DNA of 64,000 bases from Marinomonas communis (GTDB taxonomy: Bacteria > Pseudomonadota > Gammaproteobacteria > Pseudomonadales > Marinomonadaceae). The position numbers and the translations under genes were made by a program. The first letter of the stretch is position 1. Each line of letters begins with the position of its first letter. The DNA lies in contig NZ_SNZA01000002.1 of NCBI RefSeq assembly GCF_004363305.1, positions 372,001 to 436,000 on the forward strand, read 5' to 3'. The notes beneath the pieces were generated by a model. That model did no database searches, was not told the origin of the DNA, and was given only the letters and a program-made list of their open reading frames with translations. Positions 8,069-16,547 of the stretch are shown piece by piece.

Positions 8069-9384
8069 GCCAATCCGCTCGCTTAGTCAGTGCGAAAATT
8101 CTTGAGCAAGTGCTTCTACAACGTGGCTCTTTGTCCACACAGATTAATAAGCAAATTAGCCAGGTCGATTACGACGAACAAGGTTTAGCCAAAGAACTGT
8201 GCTTTGGTGTGTGTCGCTTCTATCCGCAGCTGAACACCGTCGCTCTGAGTTTGTTAAGCAAACCGTTTGAAGAAAAAGACTTTGATCTGTATGCCGCATT
8301 GCTGATGGGGCTCTATCAAATTGAACATATGAGCACCCCTGATCATGCTGCGGTACATGAGTCAGTTGAGCTCTGTCGTCAGTTAGATAAAGAGTGGGCT
8401 ACAAAGTTGATGAATGCCGTCTTGCGTCGCTATCAGCGAGAGCGTGATGACATTCTTGAGAACTTATCTTCTCAACCTTCCATGGCACACAACTTACCTA
8501 AGTGGCTAGTGAAGCGATTTAAGAAACATTGGGATGCGGAGCTGGACTCAATTATTGAAGCCACCAATGCTCATCCACCGATGTGTATCCGAGTCAACGA
8601 AGCACATGTTTCACGTGAAACGTACAAACAAAAATTAGCAGAACAGGGCATTGTTTCACGTGAAACGTCCTTTTCAGTATCAGGTTTGTACCTAGAATCC
8701 GCTGTACCGGTCACTATGTTACCTGATTTTGAAAACGGTCATGTCAGCATCCAAGATGAATCTGCTCAATTGGCGGCAAGCTTATTGGCTCCCAAAACAG
8801 GCGAGCGAGTGCTCGATGCTTGCGCAGCGCCAGGGGGTAAAACAGGTCACTTACTGGAACTCGCGCCTGACTTAGACTTAACGGCCGTCGAATTAGAGCC
8901 TTGGCGATTAGCTCGCATTGAATCAAACCTAGAGCGCATAGGTGGCTCAGCGGCGTTAATCTGTGGCGATGCCAGTCAGCCAGATCAGTGGTGGGATAAG
9001 ATTGCGTTCGACAAAATCCTATTGGATGCTCCCTGTTCTGCAACGGGTGTTATCCGCCGTAACCCAGACATTAAGATCAACCGTAAGCCAGATGACATTG
9101 CTGCGCTCTGCGATATTCAAGCCAGTATTTTGGATGCCACTTGGCAAACCTTGAAGCAGGGCGGCTACTTGCTTTATGCGACTTGTTCTTTGATGCCAGA
9201 AGAAAACGAGCAGCAGATCGCAAGCTTTTTGGCTCGTACCGAAGACGCCAAGGAATGTCCGCTGAACCTACTTAATGACAAGTTATCTCTCAGCTTTGGT
9301 AAAGCGGTTTCCCATGGGGTACAAATCTTTCCAACACAAAATGGCCAAGACGGCTTTTATTACTGTCTAATCAAGAAAGACTGA
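8065..9384 (+). CDS. rsmB: 16S rRNA m5C967 methyltransferase RsmB (Sun)
   Basis: A NusB-like RNA-binding domain (about residues 1-145) is followed by a class I SAM methyltransferase: SAM loop LDACAAPGGKTG (about 249-260), DAPCSATGVIRRNPD with one catalytic Cys (about 321), and YATCSLMPEENEQQ with the second Cys (about 371). Its 439 residues are normal. It is translationally coupled to fmt by an ATGA overlap. Two copies of the parS centromere sequence are written into codons for VSRET at about residues 182-186 and 197-201, so this stretch encodes protein and binds ParB. The segment lies between the two domains, where sequence drift is presumably tolerated. Confidence 0.97.
   Translation: MSQSARLVSAKILEQVLLQRGSLSTQINKQISQVDYDEQGLAKELCFGVCRFYPQLNTVALSLLSKPFEEKDFDLYAALLMGLYQIEHMSTPDHAAVHESVELCRQLDKEWATKLMNAVLRRYQRERDDILENLSSQPSMAHNLPKWLVKRFKKHWDAELDSIIEATNAHPPMCIRVNEAHVSRETYKQKLAEQGIVSRETSFSVSGLYLESAVPVTMLPDFENGHVSIQDESAQLAASLLAPKTGERVLDACAAPGGKTGHLLELAPDLDLTAVELEPWRLARIESNLERIGGSAALICGDASQPDQWWDKIAFDKILLDAPCSATGVIRRNPDIKINRKPDDIAALCDIQASILDATWQTLKQGGYLLYATCSLMPEENEQQIASFLARTEDAKECPLNLLNDKLSLSFGKAVSHGVQIFPTQNGQDGFYYCLIKKD
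8607..8622. other. parS centromere site 1 (within rsmB)
   Basis: TGTTTCACGTGAAACG matches the conserved 16-bp parS palindrome TGTTTCACGTGAAACA at 15 of 16 positions, with an intact palindromic core. It is translated as VSRET inside rsmB. The cognate ParB is encoded at 37.8-38.7 kb. Confidence 0.93.
8652..8667. other. parS centromere site 2 (within rsmB)
   Basis: A second copy of the same 16-mer as site 1, spaced exactly 45 bp (15 codons) downstream, again in frame as VSRET. Two sites in close tandem suggest a ParB nucleation cluster. Confidence 0.93.
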
Positions 9385-9393
9385 TCCTCTCTC

Positions 9394-9433
9394 CAATACG
9401 AACCCTCTTATGAAAAAAGGAGGGTTCGTATTG
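9394..9433. other. Stem-loop after rsmB
   Basis: Perfect 14-bp arms (9394-9407 and 9420-9433, beginning CAATACGAACCCTC) surround a 12-base loop. No T-run follows on either strand, so it is not a canonical terminator; it may protect the rsmB mRNA 3' end or be a factor-dependent stop. The rest of the 182-base gap before trkA is AT-rich and should hold the trkA promoter. Confidence 0.75.
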
Positions 9434-9566
9434 CTTCAAAATATATAGATTATTCGCCAAAACAACGTTAAATATTTCTTCAATCGCGTTTAAAATGTGT
9501 ACGCAATAGACTCTTATTTTAAGACGTTCTTTCACATGCGATGAGCACAATGCTCTAAGGCTGACC

Positions 9567-10940
9567 ATGAAGATCATAATTATTGGCGCGGGCCAAGTTG
9601 GCGCGACGCTGGCTGAGAACTTGGCAAACGAAGACAACGACATCACAGTCATCGATACCGATCAGAATCGTTTGCGCGAGCTACAAGATCGCCTAGACAT
9701 TCAAACAGTTCATGGCAGCGGTTCCCACCCAGACGTATTGGACCAAGCTGGTTGTAACGATGCCGATCTATTGATCGCCGTTAGCAACCAAGACGAAACC
9801 AATATGATTGCCTGTCAGGTTGCCTACACGCTGTTTAAGACCCCAACGAAAATTGGCCGTATTCGCTCCAATGCTTACTCGAAATACCCAAAGATTTTCG
9901 CCGATACGGCTTTGCCGATGGACGTTCGTATAAGTCCTGAGAAGGAAGTAACGAAACACTTGAGTCGCTTGATTCGTTATCCTGGTGCGTTACAAGTGAT
10001 GGAATTCGCCGAAGGTAAAGTTCAATTAGTGGTGGTCAAAGCGGAAAAGGGCGGCCCTCTGATCGATCGCCCAATTAGCTTTTTGCGCGAACACATGCCA
10101 TCTATTCAGACTCGTATTGCGGCTATTTATCGTAATGGCCAGTCCATCAAGCCGGATGGCAATACGCATATTCATGCCAACGATGAAGTGTTTTTCTTGG
10201 CCGCACAGCGGGATGTCATGGATGTGATGAGTGAGCTGCGTCCACTGGACACACCTTATCGTCGAATCATTATTGCTGGAGGCGGTAATATCGGTGAGCG
10301 TCTAGCACAAAGTCTTGAGAAAGAGTATCGGGTGAAAATCATCGAACGCGATCCAGAACGTTGTCGCGTACTTTCTGAAACCCTAGATAACACCATTGTG
10401 TTAAATGGCGATGCTTCAAAACAAGAGCTACTGCTGGAAGAAAACATTGAATCCACCGATGTATTTTGCGCCATCACCAATAACGATGAAGCCAACATCA
10501 TGTCATCGATGTTGGCCAAAGTGCTTGGTGTACGTACGGTAATGACCATCATCAATAACCCAGCCTACGTCGACATTGTTCAAGAAGGCATGATTGATAT
10601 CGCTATTTCGCCGCAGCACACGACGATCAGTTCGCTCTTGAGTTTTATCCGTCGTGGTGACGTGGTCAATGTTCACACCATGCGTAAAGGTGCAGCGGAA
10701 GCACTCGAAGCGGTCGCGCACGGTGACCATCGCTCCTCGAAAGTAGTGGGGCGTTCGATTGCCAATATCCCACTACCGGAAGGGGCAACCATCGGTGCCA
10801 TCGTTCGAGAAGACGAAGTGATCTTAGCCACTGGAGAAGTCGTCGTTCAAGCAGAAGACCATGTGATTATTTTCGTCTCGAATAAGAAGCAGATCCCGGC
10901 AGTAGAGCAACTGTTCCAAGTTGGCTTAAGCTTCTTTTAA
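9567..10940 (+). CDS. trkA: Trk system potassium uptake protein TrkA
   Basis: Peripheral NAD-binding gating subunit of the Trk K+ transporter. It is a duplicated RCK protein: an N-terminal Rossmann unit with GAGQVGATLAENL (about residues 7-19), a TrkA-C domain at about 140-220, a second Rossmann unit with GGGNIGERLAQSL (about 238-250), and a second TrkA-C domain to the end. Its 457 residues match the E. coli type. AAGG lies about eight bases before the ATG. The partner trkH follows after a terminator. Confidence 0.96.
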   Translation: MKIIIIGAGQVGATLAENLANEDNDITVIDTDQNRLRELQDRLDIQTVHGSGSHPDVLDQAGCNDADLLIAVSNQDETNMIACQVAYTLFKTPTKIGRIRSNAYSKYPKIFADTALPMDVRISPEKEVTKHLSRLIRYPGALQVMEFAEGKVQLVVVKAEKGGPLIDRPISFLREHMPSIQTRIAAIYRNGQSIKPDGNTHIHANDEVFFLAAQRDVMDVMSELRPLDTPYRRIIIAGGGNIGERLAQSLEKEYRVKIIERDPERCRVLSETLDNTIVLNGDASKQELLLEENIESTDVFCAITNNDEANIMSSMLAKVLGVRTVMTIINNPAYVDIVQEGMIDIAISPQHTTISSLLSFIRRGDVVNVHTMRKGAAEALEAVAHGDHRSSKVVGRSIANIPLPEGATIGAIVREDEVILATGEVVVQAEDHVIIFVSNKKQIPAVEQLFQVGLSFF

Positions 10941-10967
10941 CATGCAAACTAACTACTTTTTACTAAC

Positions 10968-10996
10968 GTCCCACGCTTCGGCTGGGACATTTTTTT
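10968..10996 (+). terminator. Terminator between trkA and trkH
   Basis: Stem GTCCCA/TGGGAC (10968-10973 and 10983-10988), extended by a bulged GC pair around a TTCG tetraloop, is followed by seven T. The partial barrier would let trkA exceed trkH expression. Confidence 0.85.
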
Positions 10997-11010
10997 CATA
11001 AGGCCAAGAC

Positions 11011-12459
11011 ATGCATATTCAGGTAATCCTGCGCGTTATCGGTTTGCTTATTATGATCTTCAGTTTGACGCTGTTACCACCGATCATCGTTTCATTGATC
11101 TATCAGGACGGCGCACTGCAGGCATTCCTATATGCCTTGCTCATCAACTTGGCAAGTGGTTTGGTCATTTGGTTTCCGTTTCGAAACCACCGTGGTGATT
11201 TAAAAATTCGCGACGGGTTCTTAGTAACCGTCTTGTTCTGGACGACTCTGGGTTTGTTCGGTTCGGTGCCATTCTTTCTCGCGACAGACCCGCATCTGAG
11301 TTTCACTGACTCTTTGTTTGAGTCCCTGTCTGGTCTAACCACAACCGGTGCTACCATTTTAACGGCCATTGATGACTTGCCGCAGTCCATCTTATTTTAC
11401 CGTCAGTGGCTTCAATGGTTAGGCGGTATGGGTATCATCGTCTTGGCGGTAGCCATCATGCCGATGCTAGGCGTTGGGGGTATGCAGCTTTATCGAGCCG
11501 AAACACCAGGGCCAGTAAAAGACTCAAAACTGACACCACGTATTGCCGAGACCGCTAAGGCGCTTTGGTATATTTATGCGTCGTTAACCATCGTCTGTAC
11601 GCTAAGCTATTGGGCGGCGGGGATGAGCTTCTTTGATGCCTTGTGTCATAGTTTCTCCACTGTAGCGATTGGTGGTTTCTCAACCCACGATGCCAGTATT
11701 GGCTACTTTAACAGCGTCACCATTGAGATCATCTGTACGGTATTTATGGTGATCGCCGCACTGAACTTCGGCTTGCACTTTTATGCTTGGCGTATGCGCA
11801 GTGTTTGGCATTACTTCAAAGATCCTGAAGCACGCTTCTTTTTCTTCTTACTAGGTAGCGCTATTTCCTTGGCCACTTTGGTACTGATTTTAACTGAAAC
11901 CTTTGATTGGCAGACGTCATTGCGCTACGCCATTTTCGAAAGTGTTTCCATCGCAACCACGGCCGGATTCAGTACTTCTGACTTCTCTGTATGGCCGCAT
12001 TTCTTACCGTTCTTGTTGATCGTGACGTCCTTCGCTGGCGGCTGTGCTAGCTCAACCGGTGGTGGTATGAAGGTGATTCGTATCCTACTGATCCTGAAAC
12101 AGGGCTTCCGTGAAATTCAACGTCTGGTACACCCAAACGCCGTCATCCCCGTTAAGGTAGGCGGTAAAGCGATTCAAGAACGAGTGGTGTCAGCGGTATG
12201 GGGATTCTTCTCTGCCTACTTACTTGTGTATGTCATTCTGATGATTGGTTTGATGGCAACTGGCATCGATCAAGTCACCGCTTGGTCCGCCGTGGCAGCG
12301 ACGCTAAACAACCTAGGTCCAGGTTTAGGGGAGGTGGCTGCAAACTTTGCGTCCATTAATGATCCGTCAAAATGGATGCTATGTTTCGCCATGCTGCTTG
12401 GTCGTTTAGAAGTCTTCACTTTACTGGTCTTGTTTACCCCGATGTTTTGGCAGAAGTAA
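11011..12459 (+). CDS. trkH: Trk system potassium transporter membrane subunit TrkH
   Basis: K+-translocating inner-membrane subunit with about ten to twelve membrane segments over 482 residues, the family length. The selectivity-filter-type P-loops are recognisable: LSGLTTTGATILTAID (about residues 108-123), HSFSTVAIGGFSTHD (about 212-226), SVSIATTAGFSTSDF (about 311-325) and ATLNNLGPGLGEV (about 430-442). The start ATG follows AAGG. It works with TrkA encoded just upstream; the short spacing suggests partial co-transcription through the intervening terminator. Confidence 0.96.
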   Translation: MHIQVILRVIGLLIMIFSLTLLPPIIVSLIYQDGALQAFLYALLINLASGLVIWFPFRNHRGDLKIRDGFLVTVLFWTTLGLFGSVPFFLATDPHLSFTDSLFESLSGLTTTGATILTAIDDLPQSILFYRQWLQWLGGMGIIVLAVAIMPMLGVGGMQLYRAETPGPVKDSKLTPRIAETAKALWYIYASLTIVCTLSYWAAGMSFFDALCHSFSTVAIGGFSTHDASIGYFNSVTIEIICTVFMVIAALNFGLHFYAWRMRSVWHYFKDPEARFFFFLLGSAISLATLVLILTETFDWQTSLRYAIFESVSIATTAGFSTSDFSVWPHFLPFLLIVTSFAGGCASSTGGGMKVIRILLILKQGFREIQRLVHPNAVIPVKVGGKAIQERVVSAVWGFFSAYLLVYVILMIGLMATGIDQVTAWSAVAATLNNLGPGLGEVAANFASINDPSKWMLCFAMLLGRLEVFTLLVLFTPMFWQK

Positions 12460-12473
12460 CAAAGGAATAATCG

Positions 12474-12944
12474 ATGACACCCGCAACGCAAATGCTAAAG
12501 AAGCGTAAGATCGCTTTTACTCAACACGAATACGAGCATGATCCTAGCTGCCAAAACTTCGGTCAGGAAGCCGCAGACAAACTTGGCTTGGCTCCAGAAC
12601 AGGTCTTCAAGACGTTACTGGTTACGGATGACAAAGACGTTTTCGTAGCCATTGTACCGGTGACCGGTAAGTTGAATTTAAAACGCACTGCAGCCGCGCT
12701 GAAAGTTAAAAAGCTGCGCATGACTGAGCCAAAAGACGCAGAACGCTTAACGGGATACATCGTCGGGGGGATCAGTCCAGTAGGACAAAAGAAAGCATTA
12801 GTCACCGTCATCGACAGTAGCTCTGAAGCGTTTGACAAAATCTATGTGAGTGGTGGTAAGCGTGGCTTTGATATTGGTTTGGCCCCCAAAGACCTAGCCA
12901 GTGTTTGTCGACAAACCGTTTTCTCAGATATCGCTGAGCATTGA
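12474..12944 (+). CDS. ybaK: Cys-tRNA(Pro)/Cys-tRNA(Cys) deacylase YbaK
   Basis: A 156-residue YbaK/EbsC-domain protein. This trans-editing family hydrolyses Cys mischarged onto tRNA-Pro. Recognisable conserved parts are VFKTLLVTDD (with the substrate-binding Lys, about residue 45), VPVTGKLNLKRTAAAL, and VGGISPVGQKK (about 98-108). AAAGGA stands eight bases before the ATG. It follows trkH by 14 bases, so it is probably in the same transcript, and is closed by a strong terminator. Confidence 0.95.
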   Translation: MTPATQMLKKRKIAFTQHEYEHDPSCQNFGQEAADKLGLAPEQVFKTLLVTDDKDVFVAIVPVTGKLNLKRTAAALKVKKLRMTEPKDAERLTGYIVGGISPVGQKKALVTVIDSSSEAFDKIYVSGGKRGFDIGLAPKDLASVCRQTVFSDIAEH

Positions 12945-12980
12945 TACGACATAGCATTGTCAGCAACAAGATGAGATTAA

Positions 12981-13013
12981 AAAGAAGGGGCTAATGATTA
13001 GCCCCTTCTTTTT
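12981..13013. terminator. Bidirectional terminator between ybaK and lpxL-like gene
   Basis: Perfect 14-bp arms (12981-12994 and 12998-13011, AAAGAAGGGGCTAA and complement) around the loop TGA, with T on one side and A on the other. It serves the converging ybaK and acyltransferase genes. Confidence 0.93.
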
Positions 13014-13033
13014 GTTTGCTGGTCACATATTCG

Positions 13034-13936
13034 TTAAACGTGTTGATGTTCTTTATATGGATTTAACGCGCCATGGGGCTGTAATTTGAAGCGCTTGTAT
13101 TCCCATTGATATTGACTCGGAGCACGTTCCACCAGCTTTTCAATCGAAGCATTCAACCCCGTTAAAGAGGTCACTGTGTCCTCATCGTAGAATCGGCTGT
13201 CTACTTCAAAGGCATTTACCTCAAACCCTTTAGCCGTTTGAATACAACCAACAACAAATGCTTTAGCGCCAGTCTTCTGAGCTAGCTGACCAGCTAACGT
13301 CATGGTGTAAGCTTGATGTCCATAAAATGGAGCAAAGTCACCACTGCCTTGTTGTGGCACTTGGTCAGGTAACATGCCTACCACACCATCGGCATTAAGT
13401 GCTTTCACAATCTGCATCACCCCACGTCGGTTAGTGGGAACCAATTCGCCACCTGCGCGATTACGTGCTTCGAGAATAAAGGCATCTAGGCTTTCATCTT
13501 TGTTAGGGCGGTACATCGCTGTCATAGGACGAATGGCACTAACAAAGACATTCACAGCTTCCCAGTTACCAATATGAGGCGCTAGAACAATCACGCCACC
13601 TTTGGCTTCCACCGCTTGTTTTAGCTCAGCTGCGCCATCGCCTTCATAGCAACGATCAAGGATGTATGACACATCACGGGTCCATAAATGTCCCATCTCA
13701 GCGAAGGTCTGCCCCATGTGCTGTAGGCGGCTGTTACGCAATCGAACACGTTGCTCTTTGTCTAAATGTGGCAAACATAACTCAAGGTTACGATCGATGG
13801 CCTGGCGTGTTCGACGATCAAAGCGAAGCCCTAACAACCCCACCATACGCCCAACACGACGTACAAATGGAAACGGTAACTTCCCCATGGCTTTTATCAG
13901 CTTTGTCATTGGAGAGGAGGTAACTTGCTCGGACAT
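13034..13936 (-). CDS. Lipid A biosynthesis acyltransferase (LpxL/HtrB family)
   Basis: Membrane-associated enzyme of the LpxL/LpxM family that adds a secondary acyl chain to lipid A. The catalytic HX4E motif is seen as HIGNWE (about residues 117-122), followed by MYRPNKDESLDAF and VGMLPDQVPQQG typical of the family. Length is 300 residues. The frame is open to a GTG at 13945, but ATG 13936 is preferred, with AAGTGG upstream. Whether it is the LpxL or LpxM step cannot be told. It converges on ybaK and is divergent from gmhB, also a lipopolysaccharide gene. Confidence 0.92.
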   Translation of the reverse strand: MSEQVTSSPMTKLIKAMGKLPFPFVRRVGRMVGLLGLRFDRRTRQAIDRNLELCLPHLDKEQRVRLRNSRLQHMGQTFAEMGHLWTRDVSYILDRCYEGDGAAELKQAVEAKGGVIVLAPHIGNWEAVNVFVSAIRPMTAMYRPNKDESLDAFILEARNRAGGELVPTNRRGVMQIVKALNADGVVGMLPDQVPQQGSGDFAPFYGHQAYTMTLAGQLAQKTGAKAFVVGCIQTAKGFEVNAFEVDSRFYDEDTVTSLTGLNASIEKLVERAPSQYQWEYKRFKLQPHGALNPYKEHQHV

Positions 13937-14002
13937 AACACCCACTTAATTTGATCAATCTATATCTGTGGCCGAGGGAGTGAGCGCACTGCACTTAAAA
14001 AG

Positions 14003-14018
14003 TGTTTCACGTGAAAAC
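14003..14018. other. parS-like centromere site 3 (degenerate)
   Basis: TGTTTCACGTGAAAAC keeps the 14-base core TGTTTCACGTGAAA of parS and differs in the last two bases. It lies in the gap between the acyltransferase and gmhB genes, about 5.3 kb from the two rsmB sites. Confidence 0.7.
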
Positions 14019-14090
14019 ACTCACCCAAGCCAATCTGAAACCATTATACTACCACTTAATGCAATTCATTAATCTGAGGTAGGCACATTT

Positions 14091-14648
14091 ATGGCGAATA
14101 ACAAGCCCGTCATCATTCTCGATCGTGATGGCGTCATCAACCAAGATTCCGATGCGTACGTTAAATCCGTTGATGAATGGATTCCGCTACCAGGTAGTAT
14201 TAAAGCCATGGCGGCATTAAGCAAAGCTGGTTTTCAGATCTTCATAGCAACGAACCAATCAGGCATCGCACGGGGCTACTACGATGAAGCCACCTTGCAT
14301 AGCATGCATGAAAAGATGCTCGGGCTTTTAGAAGCAGAGGGCGGTCACGTGGAAGGCATCGAATATTGCCCACACGGGCCCGATGATGCGTGTCACTGCC
14401 GTAAGCCTAAGAGCGGTATGATTGAAGCCATCGAAGCGCAGCTCGGCGTAGACTTTACAAAAACGCCTGCCATCATGGTGGGGGATTCATTACGAGATCT
14501 TCAAGCCGGCCATGCTCGAGGCTGTGCACCTGTGTTGGTATTGACTGGAAAAGGCCGTGATACCCAATACAAAGAAATCGATTTCTACTTTGATATCTAC
14601 ACTGATCTAGCTGCCTTTGCGATTTCTACCATTCATAAATATGGCTAA
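14091..14648 (+). CDS. gmhB: D-glycero-beta-D-manno-heptose-1,7-bisphosphate 7-phosphatase
   Basis: HAD-superfamily phosphatase in ADP-heptose synthesis for the lipopolysaccharide inner core. HAD motif I is ILDRDGVIN (about residues 8-16), motif II lies in FIATNQSGIARG, and the zinc loop typical of GmhB is CPHGPDDACHCRKP (about 92-105). Motif IV is MVGDSLRDLQAG. Its 185 residues match the family. GAGGTAGG precedes the ATG. The neighbouring divergent lipid A acyltransferase supports an envelope context, and a terminator follows. Confidence 0.95.
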   Translation: MANNKPVIILDRDGVINQDSDAYVKSVDEWIPLPGSIKAMAALSKAGFQIFIATNQSGIARGYYDEATLHSMHEKMLGLLEAEGGHVEGIEYCPHGPDDACHCRKPKSGMIEAIEAQLGVDFTKTPAIMVGDSLRDLQAGHARGCAPVLVLTGKGRDTQYKEIDFYFDIYTDLAAFAISTIHKYG

Positions 14649-14679
14649 AAAGCGCTAGTAGATTGCTCAGTACCCTTAT

Positions 14680-14713
14680 GAGAAATCCCTCACATTTGTG
14701 GGATTTCTCGTTT
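14680..14713 (+). terminator. Terminator after gmhB
   Basis: Ten-base perfect arms (14680-14689 and 14700-14709, GAGAAATCCC and complement) with a short CAC/GTG extension in the loop are followed by GTTTG. The T-run is weak, so efficiency is uncertain. Confidence 0.7.
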
Positions 14714-14737
14714 GTATATGACAGAGCAGCGACTCCA

Positions 14738-15877
14738 CTAACGCCCAGCAATGCGCACCAATCTTCCCCAACTTCCGACAAGTAATAAAGCCAGTAACAA
14801 TAAAAGCCAAGGAAATGCTGTGACGCCTAAATGGTCGATGATAGGGCCAGATAAGGATGGCGCCACCAGTGCACCTAAGCCACAACAGACAAAGACCAAA
14901 CCCGTTCGACGTCCCGTTAAAACCAAAATACTGTTGGCAAAAGAGAACATCAGAGGAAACAATGCCGAACAGCCAAACCCCAGTCCAAAGGCTACCCAGC
15001 CTAAGTGAATATTCGCCAGCCATATCATTGCCACAGAACTGAGTACGCTGATAACTAACAATCCAGTCACGCATTGCCGTTCCGTTAGCCAACGTTGCAA
15101 TGGAATAAAGCACAAACGACCTAAGGATAAGGCTAAGAAAAACCAAGTCGATAGCAGCGCAGCATGCTCTTGATCCCAACCGGATAGAACACCATAAGTA
15201 GAAATCCAACCGGCAATCGAAATTTCAAAGCTGACGTACAAAAACACCACCCAAAGGTAAGCATAAAAGCGCAGCGTTTGCTTTTCAGGTGCCACAGAGT
15301 CTTGGCAAGATGAAACCGGAAATGCAGGGCTCACTTGTCGTGCTAGCAAGATAGGGAATAAGCAGCTATACAGGGCAATCAGCCAGAAGCCCCAGCCAAA
15401 ATCGCCACTCAACCACATGGAAAAGACAAAGATCATTGGAGCAATCATGGCTCCCATGCTGTAGCACAAATGCAAAAAGGTCACATAGGCACCGACTTTT
15501 TCTCGGTGTAACCACAACATCATAAGATTGCCACCAGTGTTCAGAGACACTTCACTGGCACCTAACAAAAAGAAAATGGCGATCAAAACCGTCAAGCTGG
15601 TAGCGAAAGGGATCATCCATAAACCTGCAATGACGCACACTAACATCAGTATCAGATAATGATGGCCAGCGAAGCGATCATACATACGCGATGCCAGCAA
15701 TGCCCCCAGAATATTACCAATCCCACGCGCCATGAATAAAACCGAAATCTGGCTCACCGTTGCTTGGGCTAAATCGGCCAGATAAACGAGACTGGGGCCT
15801 AACATACCGCTAACCGCACCACAGACGATAAACATCGCATAATAGGTCGCGGTACGCTTCCATTCGTGTATTTTCAT
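14738..15877 (-). CDS. MFS family permease
   Basis: A 379-residue protein with about twelve hydrophobic segments. A loop resembling the MFS signature after the second helix is seen as GALLASRMYDRFAGHH (about residues 57-72). The first Met of the open frame is at 15988, but MKIHEW at 15877 starts directly before the first membrane helix and removes a polar, cysteine-rich extension that is unlikely to be translated. The substrate is unknown; the overall look recalls sugar or FucP/MFSD4-type porters, but this is weak. It lies 188 bases from the divergently controlled hxlR/qorB pair, with which no functional link is evident. Confidence 0.82.
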   Translation of the reverse strand: MKIHEWKRTATYYAMFIVCGAVSGMLGPSLVYLADLAQATVSQISVLFMARGIGNILGALLASRMYDRFAGHHYLILMLVCVIAGLWMIPFATSLTVLIAIFFLLGASEVSLNTGGNLMMLWLHREKVGAYVTFLHLCYSMGAMIAPMIFVFSMWLSGDFGWGFWLIALYSCLFPILLARQVSPAFPVSSCQDSVAPEKQTLRFYAYLWVVFLYVSFEISIAGWISTYGVLSGWDQEHAALLSTWFFLALSLGRLCFIPLQRWLTERQCVTGLLVISVLSSVAMIWLANIHLGWVAFGLGFGCSALFPLMFSFANSILVLTGRRTGLVFVCCGLGALVAPSLSGPIIDHLGVTAFPWLLLLLALLLVGSWGRLVRIAGR

Positions 15878-16065
15878 GATGACATCTCGAAAGAATCTGC
15901 GGACGCAGAAAGAGCATAAAAAAGGGCTGGAGTAGACGGACTCCAACTTGCAGGATTTAATCACGCAAGTTGGTTTAAAGATAGGCAAGTAGACGTTTAA
16001 TACTGACTCAAATATGATCGATTTCTATACGCATTAAACAACGCTGTCGCAACACTTATAGTCGA

Positions 16066-16461
16066 TTATGCAAGCTGACGTTGATCTAGAATCGTTGAGA
16101 GGTTGTCCTCAAGCCAGCCAATTAGATTCATCACCCGTTGACCAAACTCGATCCCCAGTGGCGTTAATTGATATTCCACATGAGGCGGCACAACCGGATA
16201 CACAATACGCTTCACAAACCCGTCGCCTTCTAACTGCTGCAATGTTTGCGCAAGCATTTTTTCACTAACGCCTTTGATAGTGCGACGCAACTCACTAAAA
16301 CGCTTGGCTTCACCGTCCTGCAATGCAAAGAACACCAACATGCCCCATCGTCCCGTGACGTGGCGCAAAATCTCCCGCGAGGGACACTTATCAGAGAATA
16401 CATCCCCTCGATCAAATGAGAACTCAGTGCCCTCAGGAGCATTTAATTCATGTTTTTTCAT
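16066..16461 (-). CDS. HxlR-type redox-responsive regulator (YtfH/QorR-like)
   Basis: A 131-residue winged-helix protein of the HxlR (DUF24) family: CPSREILRHVTGRWGMLVFFAL (about residues 28-49) with the single N-terminal Cys typical of redox sensors, then RFSELRRTIKGVSEKMLAQTL (about 54-74) and the wing. In other bacteria these proteins respond to quinones, diamide or aldehydes. The divergent neighbour is qorB, the usual target of such a regulator, so quinone-induced derepression is a reasonable inference. AAGGT precedes the ATG. Confidence 0.9.
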   Translation of the reverse strand: MKKHELNAPEGTEFSFDRGDVFSDKCPSREILRHVTGRWGMLVFFALQDGEAKRFSELRRTIKGVSEKMLAQTLQQLEGDGFVKRIVYPVVPPHVEYQLTPLGIEFGQRVMNLIGWLEDNLSTILDQRQLA

Positions 16462-16547
16462 ACTTACCTTTTTGTACGTACTTACTAAAAGTTAGCTAAT
16501 AGTCTAGCCTATCTCTTATTCACTCACCATCCTTATAGGAGAACAGT
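16462..16547. promoter_or_regulatory. Shared hxlR/qorB promoter-operator region
   Basis: An 86-base gap between divergent genes. It contains repeated ACTTAC-type half-sites around GTACGTAC (near 16476-16490) and further TTAG-containing sequence, arranged as expected for a dyad bound by an HxlR dimer. The exact operator is not certain. Confidence 0.45.

Noticed and set aside
15878..15988. N-terminal extension of the MFS permease
   Set aside because: It is a polar, cysteine-rich stretch unlike transporter N-termini; the start at 15877 leads straight into the first membrane helix.
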